Origin: Mytilus californianus
Taxonomy: Eukaryota; Mollusca; Bivalvia; Mytilida; Mytilidae
Length of the DNA: 64,000 nucleotides
NCBI RefSeq assembly: GCF_021869535.1
Contig: NW_026262659.1
Span: forward strand, 11,090,321 to 11,154,320
Reading direction: 5' to 3'
Notes under the pieces: model-generated
What the model saw: the letters and a program-made list of their open reading frames with translations, nothing else
Told to the model about the DNA's origin: nothing
Databases searched by the model: none
Made by a program: the position numbers and the translations under genes
Shown here: piece by piece, positions 11,983-22,029 of the stretch
How the letters are laid out: the number at the start of each line of letters is the position of its first letter
Position numbering within the stretch: position 1 is the stretch's first letter

Positions 11983-14900
11983 AGTGGAGTGACAAATCAA
12001 GAAAAGGGTGCTAATTTACGACTTTTATGGACCGGCATAACTGTAGGCTAAAAACGTTTTTTTTTTTTTTGCAAAGCCAAAATCATACTTTTTTGCCCGG
12101 TCGTAGCCTTTTACTACGGTGAATTTTTTCATAAAATGGAAAGGAAAAGACATGTTGATTTTTTATTTCAAAATTGCAACTCGACAAAATATTTACTTTT
12201 GTTACTTTTTTTATAGTCCTCAAACTCTTGATTTGGCATTTTATGAAGGTTTGAGTGCTAATGCATTTGGTTAAACTATATTCCTTCTATTGAGCCTTTG
12301 TTTTTTTAGTTTTCACTCAGTTCAGAATATGCGCTCTGTTTTATTTCCGATGAGTGGTTACATTTGTAAATTTACATAACATCGATATCTTCCAAATTTT
12401 TTGTGTAAAACAGCAATAAAACTTTTTGATAAAGTTATGAGACCACTCCGGCAAAGTTTTTCTACTAAATTCACGTTTTTTGACATATTTTTGATAGACA
12501 TTATAATTGAGTGAATTTCTAGATTTATGTCTTTTACCGATACAAAGTATATTTACGTGTTATTGACGATTCGCTTCAGCACTGCATCACACCATTGTTC
12601 GTATTTGTGCCAATCAAATATGTTTGAATTGATATTTTTGTATCATAGATTTATTAAACAATGTTTTAAAAAGATTTTGACTGATAAATTTTGGTCAAAA
12701 AGATATTTTATCGTGTTTTTTCTCAAGTTAAAAATAGATTTTTTTTTTGCTATTGGAGCATATACGTGTTATTCCCGGAATATGTCTACTTTTAGTAGTC
12801 AACTTATATTGACAACTTCGCAAGCTGAAAGAAGCCGTGTTTCACCGACTCCATGAAATTAGTGTAGTTCGACTGATGATGTTCATATATATAGGTATCA
12901 TTATCATAAATCTTGTAACAAATCATACGCTAGTATGGTAAATTTATAAAAGTTTACACAGCCTGACATTTTAGATGACCATACAGATAATAATCAACCA
13001 TTGTGTTCCTAGTCTGTTCTGACCAGAGCAATCGCGGTGCACTCCTTTTGTCTTAACTGAGAGTATTTTCTGCAACCACAGATCGTAGAAACGCGACACA
13101 CATCTACAATACACTGAAATAGACGAAGGACTCCAAAACATAATAGAAATATCGGACAAAAAATGACATCTAGAAATCAAATCACTCCTTTTTCACAAGA
13201 ATTTAAAACAGAGGCCCTTTACTTCAGGACTTTCATGGTTTATTTTTCTAAGCAATCCGGTAAAAAAATTAAATGACGAGCTGAATGTTTAACGAGAAGG
13301 ATTCTCATCGCCTAATTGTTGACATCCACGAAGACTTGCTTGTTCCTAAAAAGCCTATGTCATGTCTTTTCTTTTGGGAAAATACTGCTGCTTTCTAATT
13401 CACGAACTGAAAACAACGTTCAGTTAAAGTTAGAAAAACATTATGAAAAATCAATCATCATACGCAAAAAGAATCAAATAAAGGGTTCAGTGGTTCAATC
13501 TAAATGGATGAATCCATTCAAGTAGCTAGCCATTTAAATTTCTGGATAAATACTGTCAAATATTGAAACTGATATCTAGACAATAACTATGAATGAAGAC
13601 CAAAAATTACATGCAGCCACTTCAACAGTTCCTAATTAAATGCAGTCCTTAGATATTTCAAATGGGCTTAACCAACATCCTCTGAAATATCTATTTCATA
13701 TTCCCCACAGCACACTCCTTGCTTACCAACGAAGGTTTTGTTGTGGATAATTGATTCTTAAGCTTACAAGGGTAAAAGTAATGCTTCTGAACCTTCTCAC
13801 GACAAAATGTAAAAAATCTTGTCAATACCAGATGCATAGTTATATTAAGCAGCTAACTTTTTTTATCCCATTACATCTTGATTTGGCATTAAAACTAGAC
13901 CATGAGTTTGGAAAAAAATATGATTGGCAAACAAAACTTCCATGACGTTTGTGAATCATACTCGGAAGTACGAAAATATGACACTGAACCCAAAGATGTC
14001 ATATGAAGAAACAAAGTATGTTTAGCAAAATGCAGAGCAAACGTTTAATCAGCAATTGTTTGCTGTTGCCAAACAACAAAAATGGTCTATGGCAGACGTT
14101 TTATACTCCTACATGAATTTGGTAAGTGATAAACTTCAGCTGGGCTATATGACTTTATGTTTTGACTGGAATTTATGCTTGAATTTCAGTAAACAGATTC
14201 TTATTTGCGAATAGTTTGATCGTGGTGTTTCAGAATTAACATTGCACAATGAGGCTCTCATGGTTCCTTATTTAAACCATTTTTCAATTGATTCAGAGAC
14301 ATAAACTGTATAAAAAGAATTGCACCCAACGTATTGAAGGCGTTCCTTGACTGTCATAGCTCAATTTTTGTCTCATCCAAAACCACTGAAGGCTTTAAGA
14401 TCTCTTTACTGTTGTTAAAGACAACTCATTTGTTTGAATTATTGAGAACACAAACCGGTTTTCTTCGAGGGACCTTTGTCATCATATATCTTTCAAGACA
14501 CTATTTTAACATACAAGGGTAAGGAGATTGAAATAAAAAAGATCACAGAATTTAGCTTGTAAAAGTATTTTATCATATGAAGGGTCTACGGGATGTAGGA
14601 GTAATCTTACTCATCAAGCAATTTTTTTAGAAGACGACGATGAAAACGATGTCTGATAAAAATATTTAAAGTCAGAAATATTGGGAAAATTGTTTCATAT
14701 AAATATATTTCAGTAGAACTCATGGAGTGTTGGATAAAGCATTGACTATGCGGAATGTTTAAACCCATGGATAAACAATGAGAAGCCCGGAGTTCTGAAA
14801 AGTTTTGCACTTTGCATGTTAAAGGACCCTTGCAGCAACTCTTTATAAGGGGTCCATAGTAACTGCTGATGTCACAATTCCTACCCATACAATCACATTA

Positions 14901-15464
14901 CAAGAATAGACGCTAACCTTTCAGTACTTCATTTAACCTTTTTCATTCAATTACTGAAATATTTGCCGCTGGCAACCGGTTTATAATTAAACAGAATCAA
15001 AATTATATTCGATTCTTTTATAAGAAACTGCTTCAAATTCATAAATATACCTTTAAATGTACATGTTATGTAAAAAATATCAATTGAAAGCCATTTCCTG
15101 TTTTGTCGTTGGCTTTTTTTTGTTGCCAACCTATTTCCCTAAAAAGTTGGCATTTGGTGATTACAAAGTTTTCAAATTGACTCGAAAATGAATTGTTTTT
15201 GTCTATTCTTTCGTTGAGGGAGAAATGTCTTGCCTATTTCACAATTCAGATATTATTTTCTTACTTTTTATAACCCCATGTGAAAATTTTTAGCACTAAT
15301 AAAAACTCAACTACCGAAAATTAAAAAAAAAATGCACCATTTGTCGATTCTACGACCAGGCAAAAATTCAAGTTTAAACATTTCTCTACACGAAAAATCA
15401 TAATTTAGCCTGCAGGTAGGGTGGTCCATTAAAGTTGAAAAATTGTTGGCTTTGTCACTCCACT
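11983..15464. mobile_element. 3.5-kb segment bounded by ~120-bp terminal inverted repeats
   Basis: The left arm (11983-12106) begins 'agtggagtgacaaa' and contains 'atggacc', 'gtaggctaaa', a T-run, and 'ttttgcccggtcgtag'. The reverse complement of the right arm (15350-15464) gives 'agtggagtgacaaa', 'atggacc', 'caggctaaa', then 'tttttgcctggtcgtag' in the same order. Arm similarity is imperfect, so the element is old. No target-site duplication is evident. No transposase is recognised inside; the longest interior frame (12527-12856) has no motif. I infer a decayed DNA transposon of unknown superfamily. Confidence 0.6.
13750..14010 (+). pseudogene. Possible N-terminal fragment of a bivalve hypothetical protein family
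   Basis: A plus-strand frame gives 'HLDLALKLDHEFGKKY', and after a frameshift 'HDVCESYSEVRKYDTEP'. The LDHxFG..(C)xSYxEVRKY order matches my recollection of the N-terminal part of large bivalve hypothetical proteins, possibly the family of the 7-9.5 kb pseudogene. It is short and frameshifted, so this call rests on a weak resemblance. It lies inside the inverted-repeat element at 11983-15464. Confidence 0.3.
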
Positions 15465-16990
15465 CAATAGTTTATAATGAAATACATAATAAATGAACCC
15501 ACAAAAAGGTCGATACAATTCATCTGTTTATTGTTTTAAATCTGCATTGTTTATAGAGTAAGCATAGTCTAAATATATGCAGGTCTTTCAAAAAAATTAA
15601 AGAAATGATAGATAATGATCAGTGGCGCGCGAATCAAAACAGTTGTTAAGCCAATTTAAAAATTTATAAAGAAAAATGTAAAATTCTTTTGTATTGCACC
15701 ATTAGTCAGTTTTAACCAAAAAATATTAATAGCACAACAAAAAGGTTTTATACAAAAAAGTTTGACAGAACATTCAAATCAAACTTTTACGAGCTTTATG
15801 AAAAAAATTATTGATTCTGAGGTTAACTATTAATTTATACGTCAATAATTCATGGTGCGTTCCGTTCTCCTAAATTCCTCCGAATAGTTTTTCGCAGTGT
15901 TGTTCATAATGAATTAAATTATCAACAGTTTTATATATAAAAGTGTTATAAAAAGTATTTATTTTTTGTGTCTTTATGTTTGTTTTATACAACACATTAT
16001 ATCAATGCAACACAACGTACCTATGTGAAATGACTTTGGTATGAGAACCGGTCATGAACAGCAACGTACATCAACTTTATTTGATGTAAATAAAAATCGG
16101 ATGAGATGAATAAAATATAAATCAATAAAAAAAATAACATCTGTTGTAAACTCTAGTACTTGAACATAATAATTAAAACATGAATTTTAAAACTAACCAT
16201 GATAACAAAAGTCATATGTCCAAGATATCACTACTTTCACCTGGTATAAATAATAGTTAGATAATTTACAAAATGTATTAAATTGAATACACTTTATAAT
16301 GAAGAAAATCAAATTAATAAGACAATATGCAATGTTATAACATGAAAATTTCTAAATTAACATATTAATTTACCCCCAAAAGGACAAGAAAACGGTGGTT
16401 AAAGTGTCCACACATTCCAATAAGCGAATTGTTTATGTAAATAATAACATGATTTTTAGTATATAACTTGTTTTCGTCCTTAGTTTGCTGATATCAAAAG
16501 TAAAATCTATGTGTAGGTTTCAGATCTCTTTGCAAAACATTACAGATGCATTAACAAGTATCGCTTTTTTGAAAGCTCTGCTACATTTAAGATGTGCTCA
16601 GCGGTAGTTGTGTGGTTTGGACGTTCATTGTAGTCGAAATAGTACTTTAAAAATATATGACGGTAAAACCTTAAATCAAAGTATTTCTGAACCAATGAGC
16701 TGCGTGGAAAATTATCCACAGCGTGAAGATGATAAATGCATAACATGATTACAATGTTGGTGATAGTTAAAGCTATAACTAAAATGCCATAATATTGTTC
16801 ATGTTAGATAGAAAGAAAATCAACAATTAAAATTATTTTAAATTGACCAATAATATAGCTCATTCTTTGTTGTGTGACTGCTAGCATGATATTAGGACAT
16901 TTGAACACACGATGACCTTCGTCTGCAAGTATACTTTTTGTTCAATTACATCCTAGTTTCGTTTTGCGAAACTGCTAATTAAAAAAAAAT
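15465..16990. other. Unassigned AT-rich DNA
   Basis: Nothing recognisable. The minus-strand frame 16540-16746 shows no motif. Confidence 0.4.
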
Positions 16991-16997
16991 ATTAACG

Positions 16998-17470
16998 ATG
17001 CCAATTGTTCTGCACCAGATGCTCATTTTTACAATAAATGTCTCTTCCGTGATGATTGAGGCCAAAATATTTGAAAATTTAAAGCTTATTAAAACGACGA
17101 AGAGCTATAAACCCAAAAAGACAAAAAGAAGTATAGCCAAAGCCGGGCAAGAAATCAGAGCTTTGCATGAGGGAGATATATTCATTAATTTAAACTAATT
17201 TCCAAAATTTTGTAACAGCAACTTTTATTAACACAAAATCCGTACTTTCATGCCAGTACCGAAGGACTGGCTACTGGGCTAGTGATACCATCGGGGACTA
17301 ATATGCATCGACCCAGTGGTCAGTGGTAGTAATAACATTAACGGAACCATTTTTTTGCACCAAATGCGCATTTCGACAATAGAAGTCTCTTCAGTGATGC
17401 TACAGGCCAAGCTATTTGATAATCCGCAGCTTATTCAAAAGATGAAGAGCTAAAAAGATATCAATTACAG
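16998..17470 (+). repeat. Modular mussel repeat, 1.5 units, with a dyad between units
   Basis: The first unit runs from 'gcaccagatgctcatttttacaataaatgtctcttc' to 'ttccaaaattttgtaacagcaa'. Next come 'catgccagtaccgaaggactggctactgggct' with a dyad at 17252-17271, then a second partial unit from 'gcaccaaatgcgcatttcgacaat' to about 17465. The first unit holds an open frame, 16998-17198 (66 codons), whose start 'FTINVSSVM' resembles 'STINVSSVM' in the 540-bp array at 29.9-31.7 kb. I treat the frame as a by-product of the repeat. Confidence 0.65.
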
Positions 17471-17881
17471 TGTTTCCATTTTTTTTACCTTAAAAATACA
17501 AATTGAACGCATACCAGAAATTACCATTTACATCGTTTATTCACGTTGATATTTTGATGAGCAATGACTGAAAAGTTTGATAAGTAAAATTTTACTATTC
17601 AAACATTTCATTTTTGAATGACAGTTACTCTGTTATGACTTTTAATCGTATTTAAATTTAAAACAAGGTATCATATATTGTATATAATTATTTTTAAGAA
17701 TTTGATATTGTATATATTTATTTTAATGTATTTGATATTTTCTACCGCTACACCAAATTTATCAATGAAATGAATTGATGAAATAACTTTTTTTTCTGTT
17801 CAAAACTGGAAGAACACGTGCTAAAAATCAATTACTATAAGCATCTGAGTATGAAGCCAACAACACTAGATATTATATGTT

Positions 17882-18012
17882 ATTCAGGTCTCAGACAGGG
17901 TATATAATGTGATATTCCTGGCTTAGAGTTTATATTCCCTGAGCCGAAGGCGAAGCGGATATATACACTAAGCCGGGAATGTCACATTATATACCCTGTC
18001 TGAAACCTGAAT
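17882..18012. mobile_element. 131-bp foldback element
   Basis: The left arm, 'attcaggt.tcagacagggtatataatgtgatattcc.ggcttag', pairs with the right arm, which ends 'tatataccctgtctgaaacctgaat', leaving only 2-3 mismatches over about 45 bases per arm. The centre, 'ccctgagccgaaggcgaagcgg', is also partly palindromic. It has no coding capacity. This is a MITE- or foldback-type element. Confidence 0.8.
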
Positions 18013-19950
18013 TACACATATATTACGGATTACCCCTGCCGTAATGCTTTTTCGAGTACCAGATACTTGTTAAACATTCACCATGCAGTAAATATATTTT
18101 CCGCATACGTGAGGGATATAGTAATTTGCTATGAAAATAATTTTATCGTTTGTAAAATAATTTGTTATAACACATTTATTAAGTTTTTGATGTGTAAATC
18201 ACGTGATTTTAAATTAAAAACGTATTATTGACGGCTACACGTCATTATTTTCCCTATGTGAGCCTCTGACGTTCTGTATAGCTTAAGATTTCGTCACATA
18301 GTAATGTTTGTTATGATGACGTTGTTGAGGTTCCTATTTGGGTGAAAAACGTCGTATTTTGAGTTCTTTTGATTTTGGAATGACAAAATCATCGTATTTC
18401 GATAGTGCCAACCCAACTGTAAACAAAGGAAAAATGGATAGATAACAACTTCTACGTCATTTGATCTCTGGCTGAAAATTGTTTCATTGGAAATAATACC
18501 ACATATTCTTAATTTTACATTAGTCAAAATGTTGCAATCTGCAATTTTACAAAATCGATATCTTGTCTTTACACGTTTCATTTCATAACAACAATTAATA
18601 GAAAAAAATCTTGAATGTAAAAAAAAACCAGAAGTAAATGATAAAAATGTAAGAATGTCTGCTACTATGTTTAAAAAAAAACAAGCTTTTGAATATATAT
18701 ATATAATTAAACTAAAATAGTAAAAAAAAATGTCCATGTACTTGTTTTTGAGATATAAGCCACTGAAAATTTGGTGGAAAATGATTCATTCTAGATTTTT
18801 TAAACATTTAATATTGGCACATTTTCTTTCAAAATCTTTGGGAAAAAACAAAGGATTTTATAAAGTGTTCAAAAATAGTTTCTTAAACTATATGTAATGG
18901 AATTATAAAAAGAAAAGTATGTTATAGCGAGCAAATGGGACAACTTAAAACCTGGGATTCAAAATATCTGTCAAAATACCAAAAACAAGATAAGCAAACA
19001 TCTTTAAATATTTTACCTTACATTGTAGAAGCTGAAGCAATTAGTTTGTGAGCATTCGGTATAATTAAATACCGGCTAAAAATTTTGCAGATTGTACAAG
19101 AATGATATGAATTCATGGAATTAGCAATAAAAGTCGTGCAATTTTCAATGGACAATTTTTACAAGCGGCGTTAACAAATGTAATGAACGTAAAGCAGAAT
19201 TTATATGTGCTAGTAATCTTATCAATTCGTTAATTAGACACCACTTATATTTTTTCTGGATTAACAGTATTTCTATTTTTTTTTAATACGCTTTAGCAAT
19301 AAGGTGACATATGCAACACATCTCTGTATATGACTTTGGAAAACGGTTTTTATGTCAAATATTTTATCCGTTTTAATTCTTTTTTTCAGAAGACTTTATA
19401 GTTTGAATAGTTACTGTAAGACATTATAGCTGCTTTTCACACATACGACCGTTTCATTTGTTAATGACAATAAAAAAAAACCTGACAGGATTTTCAAAAT
19501 AAAACAGAATATGTTAATTGAATCATGTTCTGTAAGTCTTAACCGTAATTTGCTTCCATTTTTTCGTCTGGACATCGGTTAATCATGTCAATGTATATTG
19601 GGATACGTTAGTGTTCTGTCTTTTCTTTCTATTTAGTCTCTTCAAGCTGGTGGGCTTATTAGACGGACGCAATATTGCCGCAATCATTCTCATAATTTAA
19701 ATCTGAACACATATGAACTCATGCTAAAAATAAAATGGTTCGTTTGATTACATGTCTGTTTCGATAACCATGGAATATTTGCAATGTTCATTCCTACTTA
19801 AAATATTCCTATGCTGTTTGTTGTAAATAGTGTATCTCACAACTTGCAAATCTTATGAGGTTATGTTTAACATACATTTTAAAAATTTTACATCAATTCA
19901 GTGTTCATCAAACTAACTTGGAAAACGTTAAAACGATTTAAATGCTATGA
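18013..19950. other. DNA 3' of the lectin gene, no feature recognised
   Basis: It contains an unrecognised 147-codon minus-strand frame at 18294-18737, with a Phe/Tyr/Ile-rich hydrophobic start and no known motif. I do not call it a gene. I did not find a clear AATAAA on the minus strand close below the lectin stop at 19954. Confidence 0.4.
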
Positions 19951-19953
19951 CAA

Positions 19954-20276
19954 TCAGACTCTTGGTAGAAAATCCAAAAGTACTATAAACGAAACAGAAA
20001 TCACAAGGACTGCCACTCCTACACAACCAATATAAAATGACGACCTCCTAGGGTCTGAAGCACTGGTTCTCCGTCTGATTGAGGATGATAAATAATATTT
20101 GTTAAGAATTGGTGTATTGATGTCAACAGTGTTTGCATGTGTCGGGTTAGGTTCACTTGTTGATGAATCACAGTTACATGAACACAGTTCGCTTGTTGAG
20201 AGTTCTGCTTCTTTGTCTGATGTACTCTGTTGTAGGTTGGTGGTTTGGGTGCTCGTTGTAATAAATGTAGTACTTT
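19954..20276 (-). CDS. C-type lectin gene, terminal exon D (stalk + transmembrane)
   Basis: This is the last coding exon of the lectin gene whose other exons lie at 27052, 29771 and 36018. A good acceptor, 'tatatttcag', precedes 20276. The exon enters in phase 1 (two bases complete a codon), exactly what the donor of exon C leaves, and then reads 106 codons to a TGA at 19954-19956. It encodes a Ser/Thr-rich stretch starting 'STTFITTSTQTTNLQQSTSD', a cysteine cluster 'CSCNC', a basic segment 'SIRRRTSASDPRRSS', and a roughly 22-residue hydrophobic helix 'YIGCVGVAVLVISVSFIVLL' ending in DFLPRV. This suggests a mucin-like stalk and a membrane anchor with almost no cytoplasmic tail. I recall similar CSCxC-plus-TM endings in other mussel surface proteins. 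The intron to exon C is about 6.8 kb and full of repeats. Confidence 0.75.
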
Positions 20277-20339
20277 CTGAAATATATGACCGTTTATTAA
20301 AAAGACCCTTGAACCAAAAAGCTTAATGTAAAACCAAAT

Positions 20340-20605
20340 CCGTTAAATTGTGAAGATGTGGTTGTCGTTTGTTGCTGTGTAATATATTTGTTTTTCTTTC
20401 ATTATTTTTTACATAAATTAGGCCGTTAATTTTCTCGTTTGAATTGTTTTACATTTGTCATTTCGGGGCCTTTTATAGCAGACTTTGCGGTATGGGCTTG
20501 CTCATGGTTGAAGGCCGTACGGTGACCTGTAATTTCTGTGTCATTTGGTCACTTGTGGAGAGTTGTCTCATTGGCAATCATACCACATCTTTTTTATTTT
20601 TATAT
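20340..20605 (-). repeat. Mussel SINE-like repeat (family A), near full length head
   Basis: Minus-strand sense: 'agatgtggtatgattgccaatgagacaactctcc', then 'caaatgacacagaaatta', 'ggtcaccgtacggccttcaac', 'gcccataccgcaaag', 'gctataaaaggccccgaaatgac' and 'caattcaaacgagaaaatt'. The same family is at 21049, 35525, 36270, 42062, 48050, 48880, 54948 and 60519. It is non-coding. It lies in the lectin intron just upstream of exon D. Confidence 0.8.
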
Positions 20606-20769
20606 AAAACATGGTCTTAGTAAGTAATTATTCATGAATGGCAACTTAGAACAAAGGATTTCTATAAAAAGAGTTTACTATGTGAATGCCATTAACTTAA
20701 TAATGACTATAATAAAACAAAATTAAAGAAATACAAAAAAGTAAAATCTCATTTACTAAATATAGTAAC

Positions 20770-21430
20770 ATAACTCGTAAGCTTATACGTTGACAAAAAC
20801 TAGGATTACTGAGTCCGAGGCTGGTAGAAATAGCTATTTCAAATATTCCGATACAGTTGAATGATGAAGCTATTGAAATACCTTTTGAGATTTATATTAT
20901 TTCCTTTTTTATTTGAACGTTTAATACTTAGTAAATAACCTCACATTAGGAAGTAGTATTTGATTTAAAGTGGAGCACTGGCTGTGCCACTGTGGAAAAA
21001 ATATAATTTGAATGTTTGATTAAATCTGTAAATAAACTAAAACATTTATAGATATAAGAAGATGTGGTATGAGTGCCAATGAGACAACTCTCCATCCAAG
21101 TCAAAATTTATAAAGGTAAACCATTATAGGTCACAGTACGGTCTTCAACACAGGTCTTCAAAACATGCATGTTAAACAATTACTTGATTAAAATTTGTAA
21201 TCACAATTGGGAAACTTTTTCCATCGTACTGTTGTGTCGTCTAATGTTCAAAACACAATTCATTTAAATTGCCCAAACTATATCAAATTCCTTACATCAA
21301 TAGACTCATTCCTAAAAGAAATCACTGAAAGGGAAGTCATTTAAATATTCTTAGTTTGCAAGAGAATAATAATCCTTTTAAGACATTTGTGCACTATCAA
21401 GAAAAGGGATTATCATTTTCTTACATATAC
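20770..21430 (+). repeat. Diverged duplicate of 45930-46605
   Basis: The two segments share blocks in the same order: 'agaaatagctatttcaaatattccgat' against 'agaatagttatttccaatattccgat', 'agtatttgat(t/g)taaa', and 'attct(t/a)agtttg(c/t)aagagaat(a/g)ataatcc' ending 'gggattatcatt(t/c)tcttacatatact'. The version here has lost one side of the hairpin seen at 46501-46605, and a SINE-like copy (21049-21165) is inserted in it. Confidence 0.55.
21049..21165 (+). repeat. Mussel SINE-like repeat (family A), short variant
   Basis: It runs 'gatataagaagatgtggtat..gccaatgagacaactctccatccaagtcaaaatttataaagg..ttataggtcacagtacggtcttcaaca'. The 'catccaagtcaaaattta' version matches the copy inserted in the integrase at 60519-60656, so both belong to one subfamily. 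Confidence 0.8.
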
Positions 21431-21479
21431 TTCTCCAGTATAAGATTGCCTTCCGAAATATTGTAATGAGGAAAATAAT

Positions 21480-22010
21480 AAAATAACAAAAATATCGAAC
21501 TCCAAGGAAAATTCAAAACGGAAAGTCCCTTATAAAATGGCAAAATCAAAAGCTCAAACACATTAAACAAATGGAAAACAACTGTCATATTACTGACTTT
21601 GTACAGGCATTTCCTTATACAGAAAATAGTGGATTAAACCTGGTTTTATAGGTAGCTAAACCTCTCACTTTTATGACAGTCGCATAAAATTCCATTATAT
21701 TGACAATAGTGTGTGAACAAAACAAACAGGCAAAATAGGTAAAAATGTCAAAAATAGGGGAATAGCAGTCAACATTTTGTTATAATCTCAATCACTATAA
21801 AAAATACAAATATGGCAACAAAGAAAAACAAAATGACATATAGACAAAGCACATAAGCAAAAATGAAAGACAAGAATACGAAAACATGACCATAAAACTA
21901 TAACCCAATGGCTGTTTGTATAAGTTCCGAGTCACGCCAAAAGGATATTACAAAAAATGGCTTAACAGTAAAGGTTAATAATTTACAAGGACAAATAAAA
22001 GAATACTATG
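21480..22010 (+). repeat. Dispersed mussel repeat (family C), copy 1
   Basis: Shared blocks with 26200-26640 and 39510-39870: 'ggtggattaaacctggttttata', 'gacagtcgcataaaattcc', 'aataggtaaaaatgtcaaaaat', 'agcagtcaacat', 'aatctcaatcactataaaaa' and 'gagtcacgccaaaaggata'. It is non-coding. Its class is unknown; it could be an LTR fragment or a long SINE. Confidence 0.7.
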
Positions 22011-22029
22011 ATACATAATTAAGCTGATA

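Noticed and set aside
18294-18737. 147-codon minus-strand frame
   Set aside because: Phe/Tyr/Ile-rich low-complexity start, no motif, and no splice or conservation evidence. Such lengths occur by chance in 64 kb of AT-rich DNA.
20099-20326. Plus-strand 75-codon frame with hydrophobic parts
   Set aside because: It lies antisense to lectin exon D, which has a better case (acceptor, phase match, stalk and membrane helix).
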